The notes under the pieces: model-generated
What the model was told of the DNA's origin: nothing
Databases searched by the model: none
Seen by the model: only the letters and a program-made list of their open reading frames with translations
Virus record (IMG/VR): IMGVR_UViG_3300042868_008304
Span: 1-61,461 of that record
Length of the DNA: 61,461 bases
From: a virus
Reading direction: 5' to 3' (one strand)
Shown: positions 17,509-27,478 of the stretch, one piece after another
How the letters are laid out: every line of letters begins with the position of its first letter
How positions within the stretch are numbered: the first letter of the stretch is position 1
Made by a program: the position numbers and the translations under genes

Positions 17509-19178
17509 TGGTAGACATTAATAATCTTAGAAAAGTTGTAATAAATCTTAAACGTAGGACAGACAGATTAGAGGAATTTAATCGTGAGATGGAATACATT
17601 GGTTGGGATTATGAAATTTTTGAAGGTATTGATAAAGGTGGTTACGATGGGTGTGCGTTATCACATTTAAAAATTGTTGAGGATTTTTTAAATTCTGATG
17701 ATGAACATATTATGATACTTGAAGATGATTGTTTCTTTATGCCTTATGCTAAAACTCAATTAGAAAAATCTTTAAGTGAATTAAATAATATTGAATGGGA
17801 TTTTTTTCATTTAGGGCCTAGTTTAAATAGACCTGTAAATAACTATTCTGAAAATTTGATGGATTTGTCTAATTTACCTGAAAAAGAACCTCATCATAGA
17901 GGGATTTATAATTTAGCGTGTTATATAATAAATCGTAAATTTGGGGAAGAAATATTAAAATTCAAATTTGAAAGTCAAAAAGCTATAGACCAATATCTTG
18001 ATGAAGATGTGTTTCCAAGTTTTAAATGTTATTCAACTTCATTACCAATAATTACACAAAGAGGTGGTTTTTCAGATATTAATCAAACTAACGATAATAA
18101 TCATTATATGATTACGTATAATTGGAATTTATATACTGAAAATAAAATTAGTGGTTTATATTATGATATGGGTTATTGTGAAAATGAAAAAAAATACCCT
18201 GAAAATTTAATTAGAAAAGAAAATAAAATTTTAAAACCAACATTCAAACCATTAGAAATTGATTTACCATCATTAGATATTGAATCAGAACATAGTGTTA
18301 AATTTATCACCTCAATTTATTCTAATTTATATGGGACTGAATTAGGTGGAAGACCAAATCGTCACGGACATTATCGATGGAGTTTATTGTCTATACTAAA
18401 AATGAATAATGCCGATTTTATTTGTTATACTTCAGATGAAGAATTCGATGATTTAGAACATTTTTTTTATGAAGAAAATAATATTAGTAGAGAAAAATTA
18501 CAAATAGTTAAATTTAATCTATATGATAATGAATTTTCTGGAATAATTAACCAATATAAAGATATTGAAGGAATTAAACGTGGTGATAGATGTATTGAAA
18601 TTCAATATATGAAATTTATATGGTTTTTATCTGAAGATAAATCTTACGATTATTATTTTTGGATTGACGCTGGGTTATCTCACTGCGGTCTAATACCAAA
18701 TAAACATCTTTCATTAACTGGTCCACATAATAGAGGTTATTATGAAAGTCCATTATTTAATAATTTATTTTTAAATAATTTAATAAAAAACACAGGCGAT
18801 AAATTTACTCTCATTGGAAAAGAGAATGAACGTAATTTTTGGTCAGGGACAGTAAATCCAATACATTTTATTGACTATAATCGAAGTATCCATATCATCG
18901 GTGGGATGTTTGGTGGTAGAAAAGAATTGTGGGACCCAATTATTGAATTGTTTAGAAATTATGTCAATACAGTTTCAGAACACGATAAACGATTATATCA
19001 CGAGGAAGATATTATAACATTAATGTTTAGAAATCATCCTGAATTATTTTACGATTATTATTTTGAAACTTGGTGGCACGAAGACGAAAGAATTGCCGGA
19101 ACAGATATGGCGGAACACGTAAAAAATAATAAAAGTTTTTATAAAATATTAACAGAGTTAAACAACATATATGAATAA
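17508..19178 (+). CDS. GT25-like plus HtrL/YibB-like transferase fusion
   Basis: 556 residues. Residues 1-190 match GT25: VVINLKRRTDRLEEF at 8-22, GCALSHLKIVEDF near 48 and the acidic ILEDDCFF near 70. GT25 includes LPS galactosyltransferases and the animal and viral procollagen galactosyltransferases. From about residue 264 a second domain resembles HtrL/YibB (putative nucleotide-diphospho-sugar transferase), with FITSIYSNLYG and YYFWIDAGLSH near 382. The same domain forms the N-terminus of the next gene, which starts eight bases before this stop. The acceptor is unknown; the collagen-like fibre encoded in this window is a tempting candidate for the GT25 half. Confidence 0.65.
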   Translation: MVDINNLRKVVINLKRRTDRLEEFNREMEYIGWDYEIFEGIDKGGYDGCALSHLKIVEDFLNSDDEHIMILEDDCFFMPYAKTQLEKSLSELNNIEWDFFHLGPSLNRPVNNYSENLMDLSNLPEKEPHHRGIYNLACYIINRKFGEEILKFKFESQKAIDQYLDEDVFPSFKCYSTSLPIITQRGGFSDINQTNDNNHYMITYNWNLYTENKISGLYYDMGYCENEKKYPENLIRKENKILKPTFKPLEIDLPSLDIESEHSVKFITSIYSNLYGTELGGRPNRHGHYRWSLLSILKMNNADFICYTSDEEFDDLEHFFYEENNISREKLQIVKFNLYDNEFSGIINQYKDIEGIKRGDRCIEIQYMKFIWFLSEDKSYDYYFWIDAGLSHCGLIPNKHLSLTGPHNRGYYESPLFNNLFLNNLIKNTGDKFTLIGKENERNFWSGTVNPIHFIDYNRSIHIIGGMFGGRKELWDPIIELFRNYVNTVSEHDKRLYHEEDIITLMFRNHPELFYDYYFETWWHEDERIAGTDMAEHVKNNKSFYKILTELNNIYE

Positions 19179-20847
19179 TATAACATTAGTAACCGGATTA
19201 TGGGATATTGGTAGAGGAGACCTTCAAGAAGGATGGTCTCGTTCATTCCAACATTATTTAGATAAATTCCAACAACTATTACAAGTTGATGTGAATATGA
19301 TAATATTTGGTGATGAAGAACTAGAAAAATTTGTTTTTAATAATAGACGAGACGATAACACTCAATTTGTTCGTAGAGAGTTATCTTGGTTTAAGAATAA
19401 TGAATTATATGATAAAATACAAAAAATTAGGACTAATCCTGATTGGTATAATCAAGTTGGTTGGTTAACAGAATCAACACAGGCTAAATTAGAAATGTAT
19501 AATCCTTTAGTTATGTCTAAAGTTTATTTGTTACACGATGCAAAAATTTTAGATAAGTTTGATTCAGAATATATGTTTTGGATTGACGCAGGTTTAACAA
19601 ACACAATCCATCCCGGATACTTTACACACGACAAAGTTTTAGACAAATTACCACAATTAGTTAAAAACTTTCATTTTGTTTGTTTTCCTTACGAAGCTAA
19701 TAGTGAAATTCACGGATTCAAATACAATGAGTTATGTGATTTAGCCGGAAAACAAGTTGATATGGTTGCTCGAGCAGGTTTCTTTGGTGGTAAAAAAAAT
19801 GTGATATCTGAAATTAACAGTATCTATTACGGATTAATGAATGAAACTCTTTCAAATGGTTTAATGGGAACTGAGGAGTCTTTATTTACAATTATGACAT
19901 ACAAATATCCTAACCTTATTACATATTCTGAAATTGAGGGTAATGGTTTAATGGGTAAATTTTTTGAAGACTTAAAAGATATGACTGTTGAAGTTAAATC
20001 TGAGGTATCAAAAGATGTTGTTATAAATAATTTGGATGATTCAAAAGTGGGTCTTTATATTATAACATTTAACTCACCAAAACAATTAGAAGTTTTAATT
20101 CAATCTATGTTAGATTATGATAAAGATTTTATTGAAAAACCAAGAAAATTTTTATTAGACAATTCAACAGATTTATCAACAACTCCAAGATATATTGAAC
20201 TATGTGAACAATATGGTTTTGAACATATTAAGAAAGATAATATTGGTATTGTTGGGGGTAGAGTATTTGTTGCGGAACATTTTGATGAAACAGGTTTAGA
20301 TTTTTGTTGGTGGTTTGAAGATGATATGGCGTTTTACCCTAACAAAGGTGAGGTTTGTAGAAATGGATTTCCAAGATTTGTAGATAATCTATATCAAAAA
20401 TCGTTAGAGATTGTAGATAAAGAAAATTTTGATTTTTTAAAATTAAATTTTAGTGAATTTTTTGGTGATAATAGTGTTCAGTGGAGTTGGTATAATGTCC
20501 CTCAGGATTTTAGACAATCACATTGGCCTAATAACTCAAAACTACCTGTACAAGGATTAGACCCAAACTCACCAAAAACAAAATTTGATGAAATTAATAT
20601 TCATAAAGGATTACCATATGTGTCAGGTGAAATTTATCTATGTAATTGGCCAATTATTTTAACAAAACAAGGGAATTATAAATGTTATTTGGAAACTAAA
20701 TGGGCTCATCCGTTTGAACAAACACTTATGTCGTATGCTTATCAAGAAACTGTTAAAGGTAATATAAAATCAGGATTATTATTACTAACACCAACCGAAC
20801 ATAATCGATTTGAACATTATGATGGTTCTTTAAGAAAAGAAAGCTAA
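19171..20847 (+). CDS. HtrL/YibB-like plus GT2-like transferase fusion
   Basis: 558 residues. Residues 1-275 are HtrL/YibB-like: LVTGLWDIGRGDL near the N-terminus, YMFWIDAGLTN near 134 and a MGTEESLFTIM segment near 232. The C-terminal part, from about 293, opens like GT2 (VGLYIITFNSPKQLEVLIQSM) and carries WWFEDDMAF near 380, the likely metal-binding acidic cluster. HtrL/YibB proteins sit in LPS and capsule clusters and are predicted glycosyltransferases, little studied. The gene is translationally coupled to its upstream neighbour and ends the transferase run before the next virion gene. Confidence 0.6.
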   Translation: MNNITLVTGLWDIGRGDLQEGWSRSFQHYLDKFQQLLQVDVNMIIFGDEELEKFVFNNRRDDNTQFVRRELSWFKNNELYDKIQKIRTNPDWYNQVGWLTESTQAKLEMYNPLVMSKVYLLHDAKILDKFDSEYMFWIDAGLTNTIHPGYFTHDKVLDKLPQLVKNFHFVCFPYEANSEIHGFKYNELCDLAGKQVDMVARAGFFGGKKNVISEINSIYYGLMNETLSNGLMGTEESLFTIMTYKYPNLITYSEIEGNGLMGKFFEDLKDMTVEVKSEVSKDVVINNLDDSKVGLYIITFNSPKQLEVLIQSMLDYDKDFIEKPRKFLLDNSTDLSTTPRYIELCEQYGFEHIKKDNIGIVGGRVFVAEHFDETGLDFCWWFEDDMAFYPNKGEVCRNGFPRFVDNLYQKSLEIVDKENFDFLKLNFSEFFGDNSVQWSWYNVPQDFRQSHWPNNSKLPVQGLDPNSPKTKFDEINIHKGLPYVSGEIYLCNWPIILTKQGNYKCYLETKWAHPFEQTLMSYAYQETVKGNIKSGLLLLTPTEHNRFEHYDGSLRKES

Positions 20848-20862
20848 TTTCATATTATGAAG

Positions 20863-20870
20863 TATTTATA
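20863..20870 (+). promoter_or_regulatory. TATTTATA motif before 20884 virion gene
   Basis: A sense-strand TATTTATA continuing as ATAAAAAC, 13 bases before the ATG and 15 bases after the previous stop. The same extended form precedes the tail chaperone gene. Confidence 0.4.
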
Positions 20871-20883
20871 ATAAAAACTTTAG

Positions 20884-23800
20884 ATGGAATTTTTTATAAA
20901 GAAAAACGCGACCTTACCCCTTTTAAAATTACAGGTAGTAAAAGATGGTAGAAGTGATTACAATAATTTTATGGAATTATTGGAAACTTCTACAATATTC
21001 TTTTCTATGATTAATTCTGAAACAGGTATTCCTAAGATAACTTCAAGACCGGGAGGATTTGTTGAAAAAATATTCGATGAGCCAAATGCTGAGCCAGAAT
21101 ATTACATTTACTATCAATTTACTAAACAAGACACTAGTATAGAAGGAAGATACGAGGGTCAATTTTTAGTTAAAACATTTGATGGTAATGTAATATTACC
21201 AATTAGAGAAAAATTATACATATATGTTCAAGAATCGTTTATTGCTGACGATTTAGAGTATAATACTTGTTATACCTCAACATTCCCTTGTTGTGGTAAT
21301 CCAAATATTGTTGAGAATCCGGATGAAAATACAATAACTATTGTTCCACAGTATTATCCCGGTTCGATAGGTGTATTATATACCGCGACATCAAGATATC
21401 CGGTGGATACTGATATCACAGTAACATTTAAAAATGTTTTAGGTGTTATTACGGGTGACCCAATTATAATAAATTCATCAGTTTCAATCTTTACGGGTAG
21501 TAAAGAGGGTATAACGGAACTTATTATTGATGAAGATTTTAATAGATTAAATTTATATACACTATTTTCTGATATTATATTAACAGATAATGGGGATTCA
21601 CAATATGATAACGTTCCGGTTATTGCTGGTCCAATTCAAATTGAACCAATACGTCCAAGACCTTTCCCAAAATATATATCGGCATATGTTACAAGTTGTT
21701 GTGACGATACGGAGATGTGTATGGCAGGTATTCCATCGTTCTTAGATATTCAGATAGGTAGTAGTGTTTTAGGTAGTGATGGTATATGTTATACTATTCA
21801 AAAATTAGACATTGTTTGTGATATGGAAACGGCCATTTCTTACGCACAGTCATATTATCAAAGATGTGGTTTTTGTATTGCTAAACATCCTTGTAATGTT
21901 ATTCAAGTAACACCAACACCAACACCGACACAAACACCAAATCCTTGTTTAATAACTCCAACACCAACTCCAACACAAACAAAGAATTGTCAAGCACCGA
22001 TTTTACAAACAGTATTAAATAGTAGTGGTAATACATTTTTATTGTATTTTACTGTTACAGGACCTTGTGGAACAATTTTAGTGAATTGGTCTACGGATAA
22101 TGTTAATTGGAATAGTAGTGCGGGTGGTTGTTCGTCACCTAGAAGTATCACAATACCGGGCACATTACCTCCAACAATATATTTTTATATTCAACAACTT
22201 GGTAATGATTGTCCACCATTTATTTCAAATACAATAACGTATAATGTTATACCGGTTACTAGAACTCCAACACCAACACGAACTAATACACCAACACCGA
22301 CAGGGACTCCGTTACCATCAATTCCGGTATCTTTTGTTGATTGTTGTAATACGTCAAACATCTTTATTATTTATGGGGCACCTTCATTGGGTATCGCATA
22401 TGAAGGTACATTTTATATTCAAAGTTCTGGTTTTAATGGTTGTGCAACAGTAATTGTTCCACAAAATAGACCTAATTTAGCATATTCATATATTGGATTA
22501 GTTAAACAAGAAGATTGTAATACTTGTTTTAATAATACTGACACTCTTTGTCTTACCCCAACTCCAACCCCAACACCTACAACTACACCAACACCGACGG
22601 TTACATCATTATCTTGCGATTTTGAATTTGAAACTGTATCATTAAGTCCTACACCAACTTCGACACCAACAACAACACCAACGGTAACTCCAACTAAAAC
22701 TCCAACTCAAACTCCAACTATCACACAAACAAATACTCAAACTCCGACTATAACACCTACTAAAACACCTACACCAACAAGAACTATTGGGTTAACAGTT
22801 ACACCAACTCCGACTACGACTAAAACACCAACATCAACTACAACACTAACACCTACACCAACAACAACTAAAACAGTAACACCGACTCAAACACCAACAC
22901 TAACTCAAACTCAAACACCTACACCAACTCAAACACCAACCCCTACACTCGGAGCTATAGTAGTTCCTCAATGTTCTGTAATATATAACGACAATAATAA
23001 GAGAATTTATTCTTATAACAGTACTACTAATGTATCTACTTTATTAAATTTAGGACCATCTCCGGCTTCTAATATAATATCAGGAGACGTAGCTCATACA
23101 GATAATAAACTTTGGTTATATAATAATTCTTTTATTTATGAATTTAATATAACATTAAATCCTTTTACTTCTGTATATAACCGAACAATAAGTTTGCCTG
23201 TAGGAGTATCTTTAGGTGCTGGTTTATGTGCTATTAATAACACAACTTTAATATCTTCTAATGCTTTAGATAATGATAGAATTATTAGAATTACATTAAA
23301 TCCATCACCTAATAATACAAGTAGTATAACAAATTTATTCTCTCTACCATCAGGAAGAAGAATATCTGGAGATATAATATACACAACTAATAATAAAATT
23401 ATTGTAACCGTTGCATTATCGATAGGTCTTTATTTTGGAATTTCCCAATATACCTTTACAAATAATGCGTGGGTGTTAGAATTTGACCAAAATATTACAA
23501 ACACCGCACCATATCCTTATGGATTAGCAATAATAAATGGTGGTATTTATATTTTTAGCGGTACAAATCTTAAACAAATTAGTACAACATTCCCATATAC
23601 AGTTACTCAAGTAAATAATATAGGTAACGGTGCGTTAGGTGCATCACAAGTACCAAGTTGTAGTAATGTTACATTTAACACAATAACTGAGACTTGTTCT
23701 TCTTGTAGCACATATGCTTTACCTAATAATGGTATTGGTAGTTTAACAGTTGACGGTTTAACAGTTTCCACAACATATAGTGGACCGACTTTACTTCAAA

Positions 23801-24204
23801 ATCCATCAACTTTAATTTCCACAAATTGCACCGCATACGGTAGACCTTTAAACACAATATTAGTAGGGTATAATCCTGGATTATTTACGTATACTTTAAA
23901 TTTTAATCAACCGGTTAATAATATTAAATTTTTACTTGATGGAGGTGGTCTTAATACACAACAAGGTGCAATAGAAACTTATACTTTCGGAACTAATGTT
24001 GGTAATCCAACACTGTCTATTTGTGGGACATCTTGTTCAACTACGACAAGTGGAAATACAGTATCATTAACTATGGTTAATAGTGTGCCGGGGGCGGCAT
24101 TAATTCAAGTAAAATCCAACACCCCATACACTCAAATAACAATTGCGGGTCTTGGAGTGTTAAATGGGGTTAATTTGACTATTTGCTTAACAACACAATC
24201 ATAA
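20884..24204 (+). CDS. BppU-like N-domain, Thr-Pro linker, propeller-like virion protein
   Basis: 1106 residues. Residues 1-130 read like the baseplate-upper-protein N-terminal domain (BppU_N) that anchors fibres to baseplates: an LKLQVVKDGRSDY opening, EYYIYYQFT in the middle and LYIYVQESF at the end. Then come Cys-rich module A (about 21669-21897), a fibronectin-like domain (about 21990-22255), module B (about 22321-22555) and a 100-residue Thr-Pro-Thr-Gln linker (22648-22950). A probable six-bladed propeller-like domain with repeating LWLYNNSFIYEFN-type strands occupies about 700-930, followed by a beta-rich C-terminal domain. It is likely a baseplate-attached receptor-binding or display protein. 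Thr-Pro runs are potential O-glycosylation sites. Confidence 0.7.
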   Translation: MEFFIKKNATLPLLKLQVVKDGRSDYNNFMELLETSTIFFSMINSETGIPKITSRPGGFVEKIFDEPNAEPEYYIYYQFTKQDTSIEGRYEGQFLVKTFDGNVILPIREKLYIYVQESFIADDLEYNTCYTSTFPCCGNPNIVENPDENTITIVPQYYPGSIGVLYTATSRYPVDTDITVTFKNVLGVITGDPIIINSSVSIFTGSKEGITELIIDEDFNRLNLYTLFSDIILTDNGDSQYDNVPVIAGPIQIEPIRPRPFPKYISAYVTSCCDDTEMCMAGIPSFLDIQIGSSVLGSDGICYTIQKLDIVCDMETAISYAQSYYQRCGFCIAKHPCNVIQVTPTPTPTQTPNPCLITPTPTPTQTKNCQAPILQTVLNSSGNTFLLYFTVTGPCGTILVNWSTDNVNWNSSAGGCSSPRSITIPGTLPPTIYFYIQQLGNDCPPFISNTITYNVIPVTRTPTPTRTNTPTPTGTPLPSIPVSFVDCCNTSNIFIIYGAPSLGIAYEGTFYIQSSGFNGCATVIVPQNRPNLAYSYIGLVKQEDCNTCFNNTDTLCLTPTPTPTPTTTPTPTVTSLSCDFEFETVSLSPTPTSTPTTTPTVTPTKTPTQTPTITQTNTQTPTITPTKTPTPTRTIGLTVTPTPTTTKTPTSTTTLTPTPTTTKTVTPTQTPTLTQTQTPTPTQTPTPTLGAIVVPQCSVIYNDNNKRIYSYNSTTNVSTLLNLGPSPASNIISGDVAHTDNKLWLYNNSFIYEFNITLNPFTSVYNRTISLPVGVSLGAGLCAINNTTLISSNALDNDRIIRITLNPSPNNTSSITNLFSLPSGRRISGDIIYTTNNKIIVTVALSIGLYFGISQYTFTNNAWVLEFDQNITNTAPYPYGLAIINGGIYIFSGTNLKQISTTFPYTVTQVNNIGNGALGASQVPSCSNVTFNTITETCSSCSTYALPNNGIGSLTVDGLTVSTTYSGPTLLQNPSTLISTNCTAYGRPLNTILVGYNPGLFTYTLNFNQPVNNIKFLLDGGGLNTQQGAIETYTFGTNVGNPTLSICGTSCSTTTSGNTVSLTMVNSVPGAALIQVKSNTPYTQITIAGLGVLNGVNLTICLTTQS
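22648..22950 (+). repeat. Thr-Pro/Thr-Gln coding repeat (long mucin-like linker)
   Basis: About 100 codons of TPTPT, TPTQT and TPTKT units. The DNA is low-complexity ACN-CCN triplets. Shorter tracts of the same kind occur near 13408, 13649, 13930, 14178, 21910, 22262, 22557, 24412, 24690, 24938 and 26089. Confidence 0.9.
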
Positions 24205-24216
24205 TAATAAAACAAT

Positions 24217-26175
24217 ATGGGAATATTTTTAGAAATAACGACAACAAACTATAACGGACAATTGGCCGACATTACCTTTTTCCCTTGTTCAGGGGGGAGT
24301 ATAAATCTTGGTCAAGTCATATTACCTTATTATTATGATAATGATTATTATTACGGGACATTTCAAATTTACATACCAAAATATGATAAATATTGTGACT
24401 TAGTAATTCCTTGTCCAACACCAACGTCAACACCAACTCCAACTCCAACACCAACACCAAAAATAAGAAATTTGGCCTACAATGTATTATCTTGTTGTAG
24501 TAGACTTTCAGGTGTAATAATATTACCATCAACTTTTGATATTGGTACGACAATATTAACTACCTCTAGACTATGTATGACAATTACAGGTTTTGCACCA
24601 AAAGGTAGTATTCCAACATTTACTTGGTTGGGTATTTCATATGGTGAAGGTTGTGAAAAATGTTTGGAAGATTATCCTTGTAATCCTCTACCAACACCAA
24701 CACCTACAACAACAGGGTGTAAAGGTTGTTTTAGTTATACATTATATGGTGGTAAAGGTAGTAGTGAACATACTGAGTTTAGTTACATCCCTTGTGGAGA
24801 ACGAACACCTGTAATCGTATCTTTAGATGATGTAATTGGGGGAGAACTAAATACTCTTACCGTTTGTGCGGAATGTTATTATGGTATTGTAATATTATCG
24901 GGTACGGGTAGTTACACGGTAAATGGGGATTGTATTCAACCAACACCAACTCCAACCCCAACTCCAACAATGACTCAAACACCGGCAAATAATTATTGTA
25001 TACTAATAACTAATGAATCTGGTTGTGGGACTTATAATTACCCTACTCAAGGGGCTGGATTAATTAATGGTAAAAAATATTGGAATACTGTTCTTGACGG
25101 TAAAACTGTTTTAATATATTGGGATAACATTCAAGTTTGTTGGGTTGTTAAGAATACTAATACAAATGAACAATGTTCTAAATTATTTATAAATTCAGAA
25201 TATCCTGTTGGTGATTATACTGAATGGGTTTCAACCATACCACCAACATCAGGATGTTCTTGTTTATCTACAGACACTTACTTTACTGTAAGACTAATTG
25301 ATTGTCCAACACCGACTCCAACTCCAACGGCAACCCTAACACCAACTGTGACACCAACAAATACATTAACCCCAACAAATACATTAACCCCAACAAATAC
25401 TCAAACGCCAACTCAAACTATCACTCAAACACCAACTCAAACTATCACTCAAACACCAACAGTTACGCAAACATCAACTACGACACCAACACCAACTCAA
25501 ACTATAACACAAACACCAACCCTAACTCCTACACCAACGGTTACCTCGTCACCATTATCACCAATCATTGGTTATTTCCAAGATTGTTGTGATAGTAATA
25601 TAAAATTTAAAATTGGTTTATTGGTTCAACCAGTAACTGTTGGTGAGTCTTACTATGTACAAACTGTCGGATATACAGGATGTACAAGAGCAATTGACGA
25701 GACACAGGTTTCGGCCGGATATACAACAGCAATCATTTTAAATAATGAAGGTAATTGTAATAGTTGTAATGTTAAATACTCTATAGTTTGTCCAACTCCA
25801 ACACCAACCCCAACTATAACAAGTACTGTAACCCCAACTGTAACACCTACTCCGACAGTTACATCAACACCAACACTTACTCCGACATCAACACTAACTT
25901 TAACACCTACAAATACTTCAACAGTTACTCCTACTACAACAGTTACAGAAACACCGACATTAACACCGACAAATACTTCAACACCGACACTTACACCAAC
26001 AATTACACCATCACCAAGTGGTGATTTATGTATTAATTGTAATATATCAGGATATACTTATATAGTATCAGACCCAATAATTCTTCCGTCACCAAGACCG
26101 ACAAGAACTCCAACACCAACACCAACAAGAACACCGGATAACACAATTTACACAATATGGGTTCATATTGAATAA
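24217..26175 (+). CDS. Modular Cys-rich, Thr-Pro-linked virion protein
   Basis: 652 residues arranged as beads on a string. Module C-like N-terminus (24226-24415), Thr-Pro linker, module A (24466-24690), linker, module C (24715-24936), linker, a unique domain with six cysteines (24988-25305), an 85-residue Thr-Pro-Gln linker (25306-25560), module B (25563-25790), a 75-residue linker (25793-26020) and a short Cys tail. No signal peptide or membrane segment is visible. Modules A, B and C are homologous to those in the 13175 and 20884 proteins. The layout resembles extended glycosylated display proteins, likely on the outside of the virion. It lacks the BppU-like anchor of its neighbour, so how it attaches is unclear. 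Confidence 0.7.
   Translation: MGIFLEITTTNYNGQLADITFFPCSGGSINLGQVILPYYYDNDYYYGTFQIYIPKYDKYCDLVIPCPTPTSTPTPTPTPTPKIRNLAYNVLSCCSRLSGVIILPSTFDIGTTILTTSRLCMTITGFAPKGSIPTFTWLGISYGEGCEKCLEDYPCNPLPTPTPTTTGCKGCFSYTLYGGKGSSEHTEFSYIPCGERTPVIVSLDDVIGGELNTLTVCAECYYGIVILSGTGSYTVNGDCIQPTPTPTPTPTMTQTPANNYCILITNESGCGTYNYPTQGAGLINGKKYWNTVLDGKTVLIYWDNIQVCWVVKNTNTNEQCSKLFINSEYPVGDYTEWVSTIPPTSGCSCLSTDTYFTVRLIDCPTPTPTPTATLTPTVTPTNTLTPTNTLTPTNTQTPTQTITQTPTQTITQTPTVTQTSTTTPTPTQTITQTPTLTPTPTVTSSPLSPIIGYFQDCCDSNIKFKIGLLVQPVTVGESYYVQTVGYTGCTRAIDETQVSAGYTTAIILNNEGNCNSCNVKYSIVCPTPTPTPTITSTVTPTVTPTPTVTSTPTLTPTSTLTLTPTNTSTVTPTTTVTETPTLTPTNTSTPTLTPTITPSPSGDLCINCNISGYTYIVSDPIILPSPRPTRTPTPTPTRTPDNTIYTIWVHIE
25306..25560 (+). 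repeat. Thr-Pro/Thr-Gln coding repeat
   Basis: About 85 codons with direct repeats of TLTPTN and TQTITQTP units. It links the unique domain to module B. Confidence 0.9.
25793..26020 (+). repeat. Thr-Pro coding repeat
   Basis: About 75 codons rich in Thr-Pro, Thr-Val and Thr-Ser, between module B and the C-terminal Cys tail. Confidence 0.9.
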
Positions 26176-26193
26176 TATAAAAAATAACTAATT

Positions 26194-27453
26194 ATGTTTA
26201 CACAAGAGATAAAAGATAAATTAAACGAATTATATCAAACCACACCTGATTATGTTGGTGTTGCTTATGGTCGTAAAACAGTTCAGGGGGTTGAAACCAA
26301 TGAGATATCAATTGTTTTCACAGTCCCAAAAAAGAAATCATTAAATGAAATTCCATTCAATGAACATTTACCTAAATTTGTTGAAATTAATGAGACAATT
26401 TATAGGACAGATGTGATTGAAATTGGAAAAGTTGTTACTATGATTGATTACCCTATTTGTGATAACCCTTTAATTGCACCAAATTGTTATACTTGGAGTC
26501 CATTAGGTTCTGTTAATCCTCCAAACAGGGCGAGTTATAGACCATTAGTTGGTGGGATATCTTTAACTGCACAACGTTTAGCCCCCGCTGTTGGAACATT
26601 AGGTTTAATTGTTGTAGATAGTTTAAGTCAAAAACTTGTTGGGTTAACAAATAATCACGTTGTTGTCCAAGACGCATCATATACTAGTTATAGAAATTTA
26701 AATAGTAGTGTTATTGTTAATGAATATAAATCTTCAGCATATCAAAATGGTGAAGTTGCTCCTTCAGTAACAACAAGAATTGGTGAAGTTGTTAGATATG
26801 TTCCATTAAAAAGTGAACCTGAATTAAATACTGTTGATTGTGCATTAGTTTCAGTATGTGCTAATACCGTCAATACAATAACATCTTTTAAACAATTGGG
26901 TATTGATTATAATCAACCTATGCCATTTGCAACAACTGCAGAAATAGATAGTTTACTTGCAACACCAAGAACAATATTAAGTAGTGGTAGAACATCAGGT
27001 GTAAAATCTGGTGATTGTGGATTAAAAATAAAATATTTAGGTGCGACTCAACCGGTAGGTAGCTATCCTTTACAGAATTCCGGTAGAACGATTTCTTTTA
27101 ATTCTTTAATTGTTTTCACTAGATTAAGTGAGGGTTGTAATTTTCCAATTTATGGAGGTGATTCCGGCTCTGTCCTTATTGCGGATTTTGATGGTATTTA
27201 TAAAATAATTGGATTAAATTTTGCTGGGTCATCTCAAGTTCCCGGTTCAACAACAGATATTGGTCAATTTGGTTATGCCTGTAGAATAGATAATGTTGCT
27301 TTTGAATTAGGTATTGAGGCTTGGGATGGGACACCTAAAAATACGGTATCAACTATTGAAAAAGTAATAACACCTGGAGGTAGTCCTAATAAGACAATTA
27401 TTGTCGATGGTAAAACATATTGGCAAGTAGGTTTATCACCTTATTTAAACTAA
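26194..27453 (+). CDS. Trypsin-like serine protease
   Basis: 419 residues with a complete chymotrypsin-fold triad in the right order and spacing: His155 in LTNNHVVV, Asp215 in VDCALV and Ser324 in GGDSGSVL. NNHVV replaces the usual AAHCV/TAAHVV wording, as in several bacterial trypsin-like families. The N-terminal 100 residues contain a small domain opening with VGVAYGRKTVQG, typical of proteins in which a non-catalytic head precedes the protease. A C-terminal 45-residue tail follows the catalytic domain. No signal peptide is visible. It lies between two fibre genes, so roles in maturing fibre proteins, or as a virion-borne enzyme acting on host surface proteins, are both possible. Confidence 0.75.
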   Translation: MFTQEIKDKLNELYQTTPDYVGVAYGRKTVQGVETNEISIVFTVPKKKSLNEIPFNEHLPKFVEINETIYRTDVIEIGKVVTMIDYPICDNPLIAPNCYTWSPLGSVNPPNRASYRPLVGGISLTAQRLAPAVGTLGLIVVDSLSQKLVGLTNNHVVVQDASYTSYRNLNSSVIVNEYKSSAYQNGEVAPSVTTRIGEVVRYVPLKSEPELNTVDCALVSVCANTVNTITSFKQLGIDYNQPMPFATTAEIDSLLATPRTILSSGRTSGVKSGDCGLKIKYLGATQPVGSYPLQNSGRTISFNSLIVFTRLSEGCNFPIYGGDSGSVLIADFDGIYKIIGLNFAGSSQVPGSTTDIGQFGYACRIDNVAFELGIEAWDGTPKNTVSTIEKVITPGGSPNKTIIVDGKTYWQVGLSPYLN

Positions 27454-27478
27454 ATAAACAAAACAAACAAAATAATTT

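Noticed and set aside
24317-24553. Minus-strand frames opposite Thr-Pro regions
   Set aside because: They are Leu/Val-rich shadows of the Thr-Pro codons with no start context or motif.
25302-25592. Asn/Ser-rich frame overlapping the Thr-Pro linker
   Set aside because: It is a shifted reading of ACN-CCN repeats; the Thr-Pro frame continues through flanking Cys modules.
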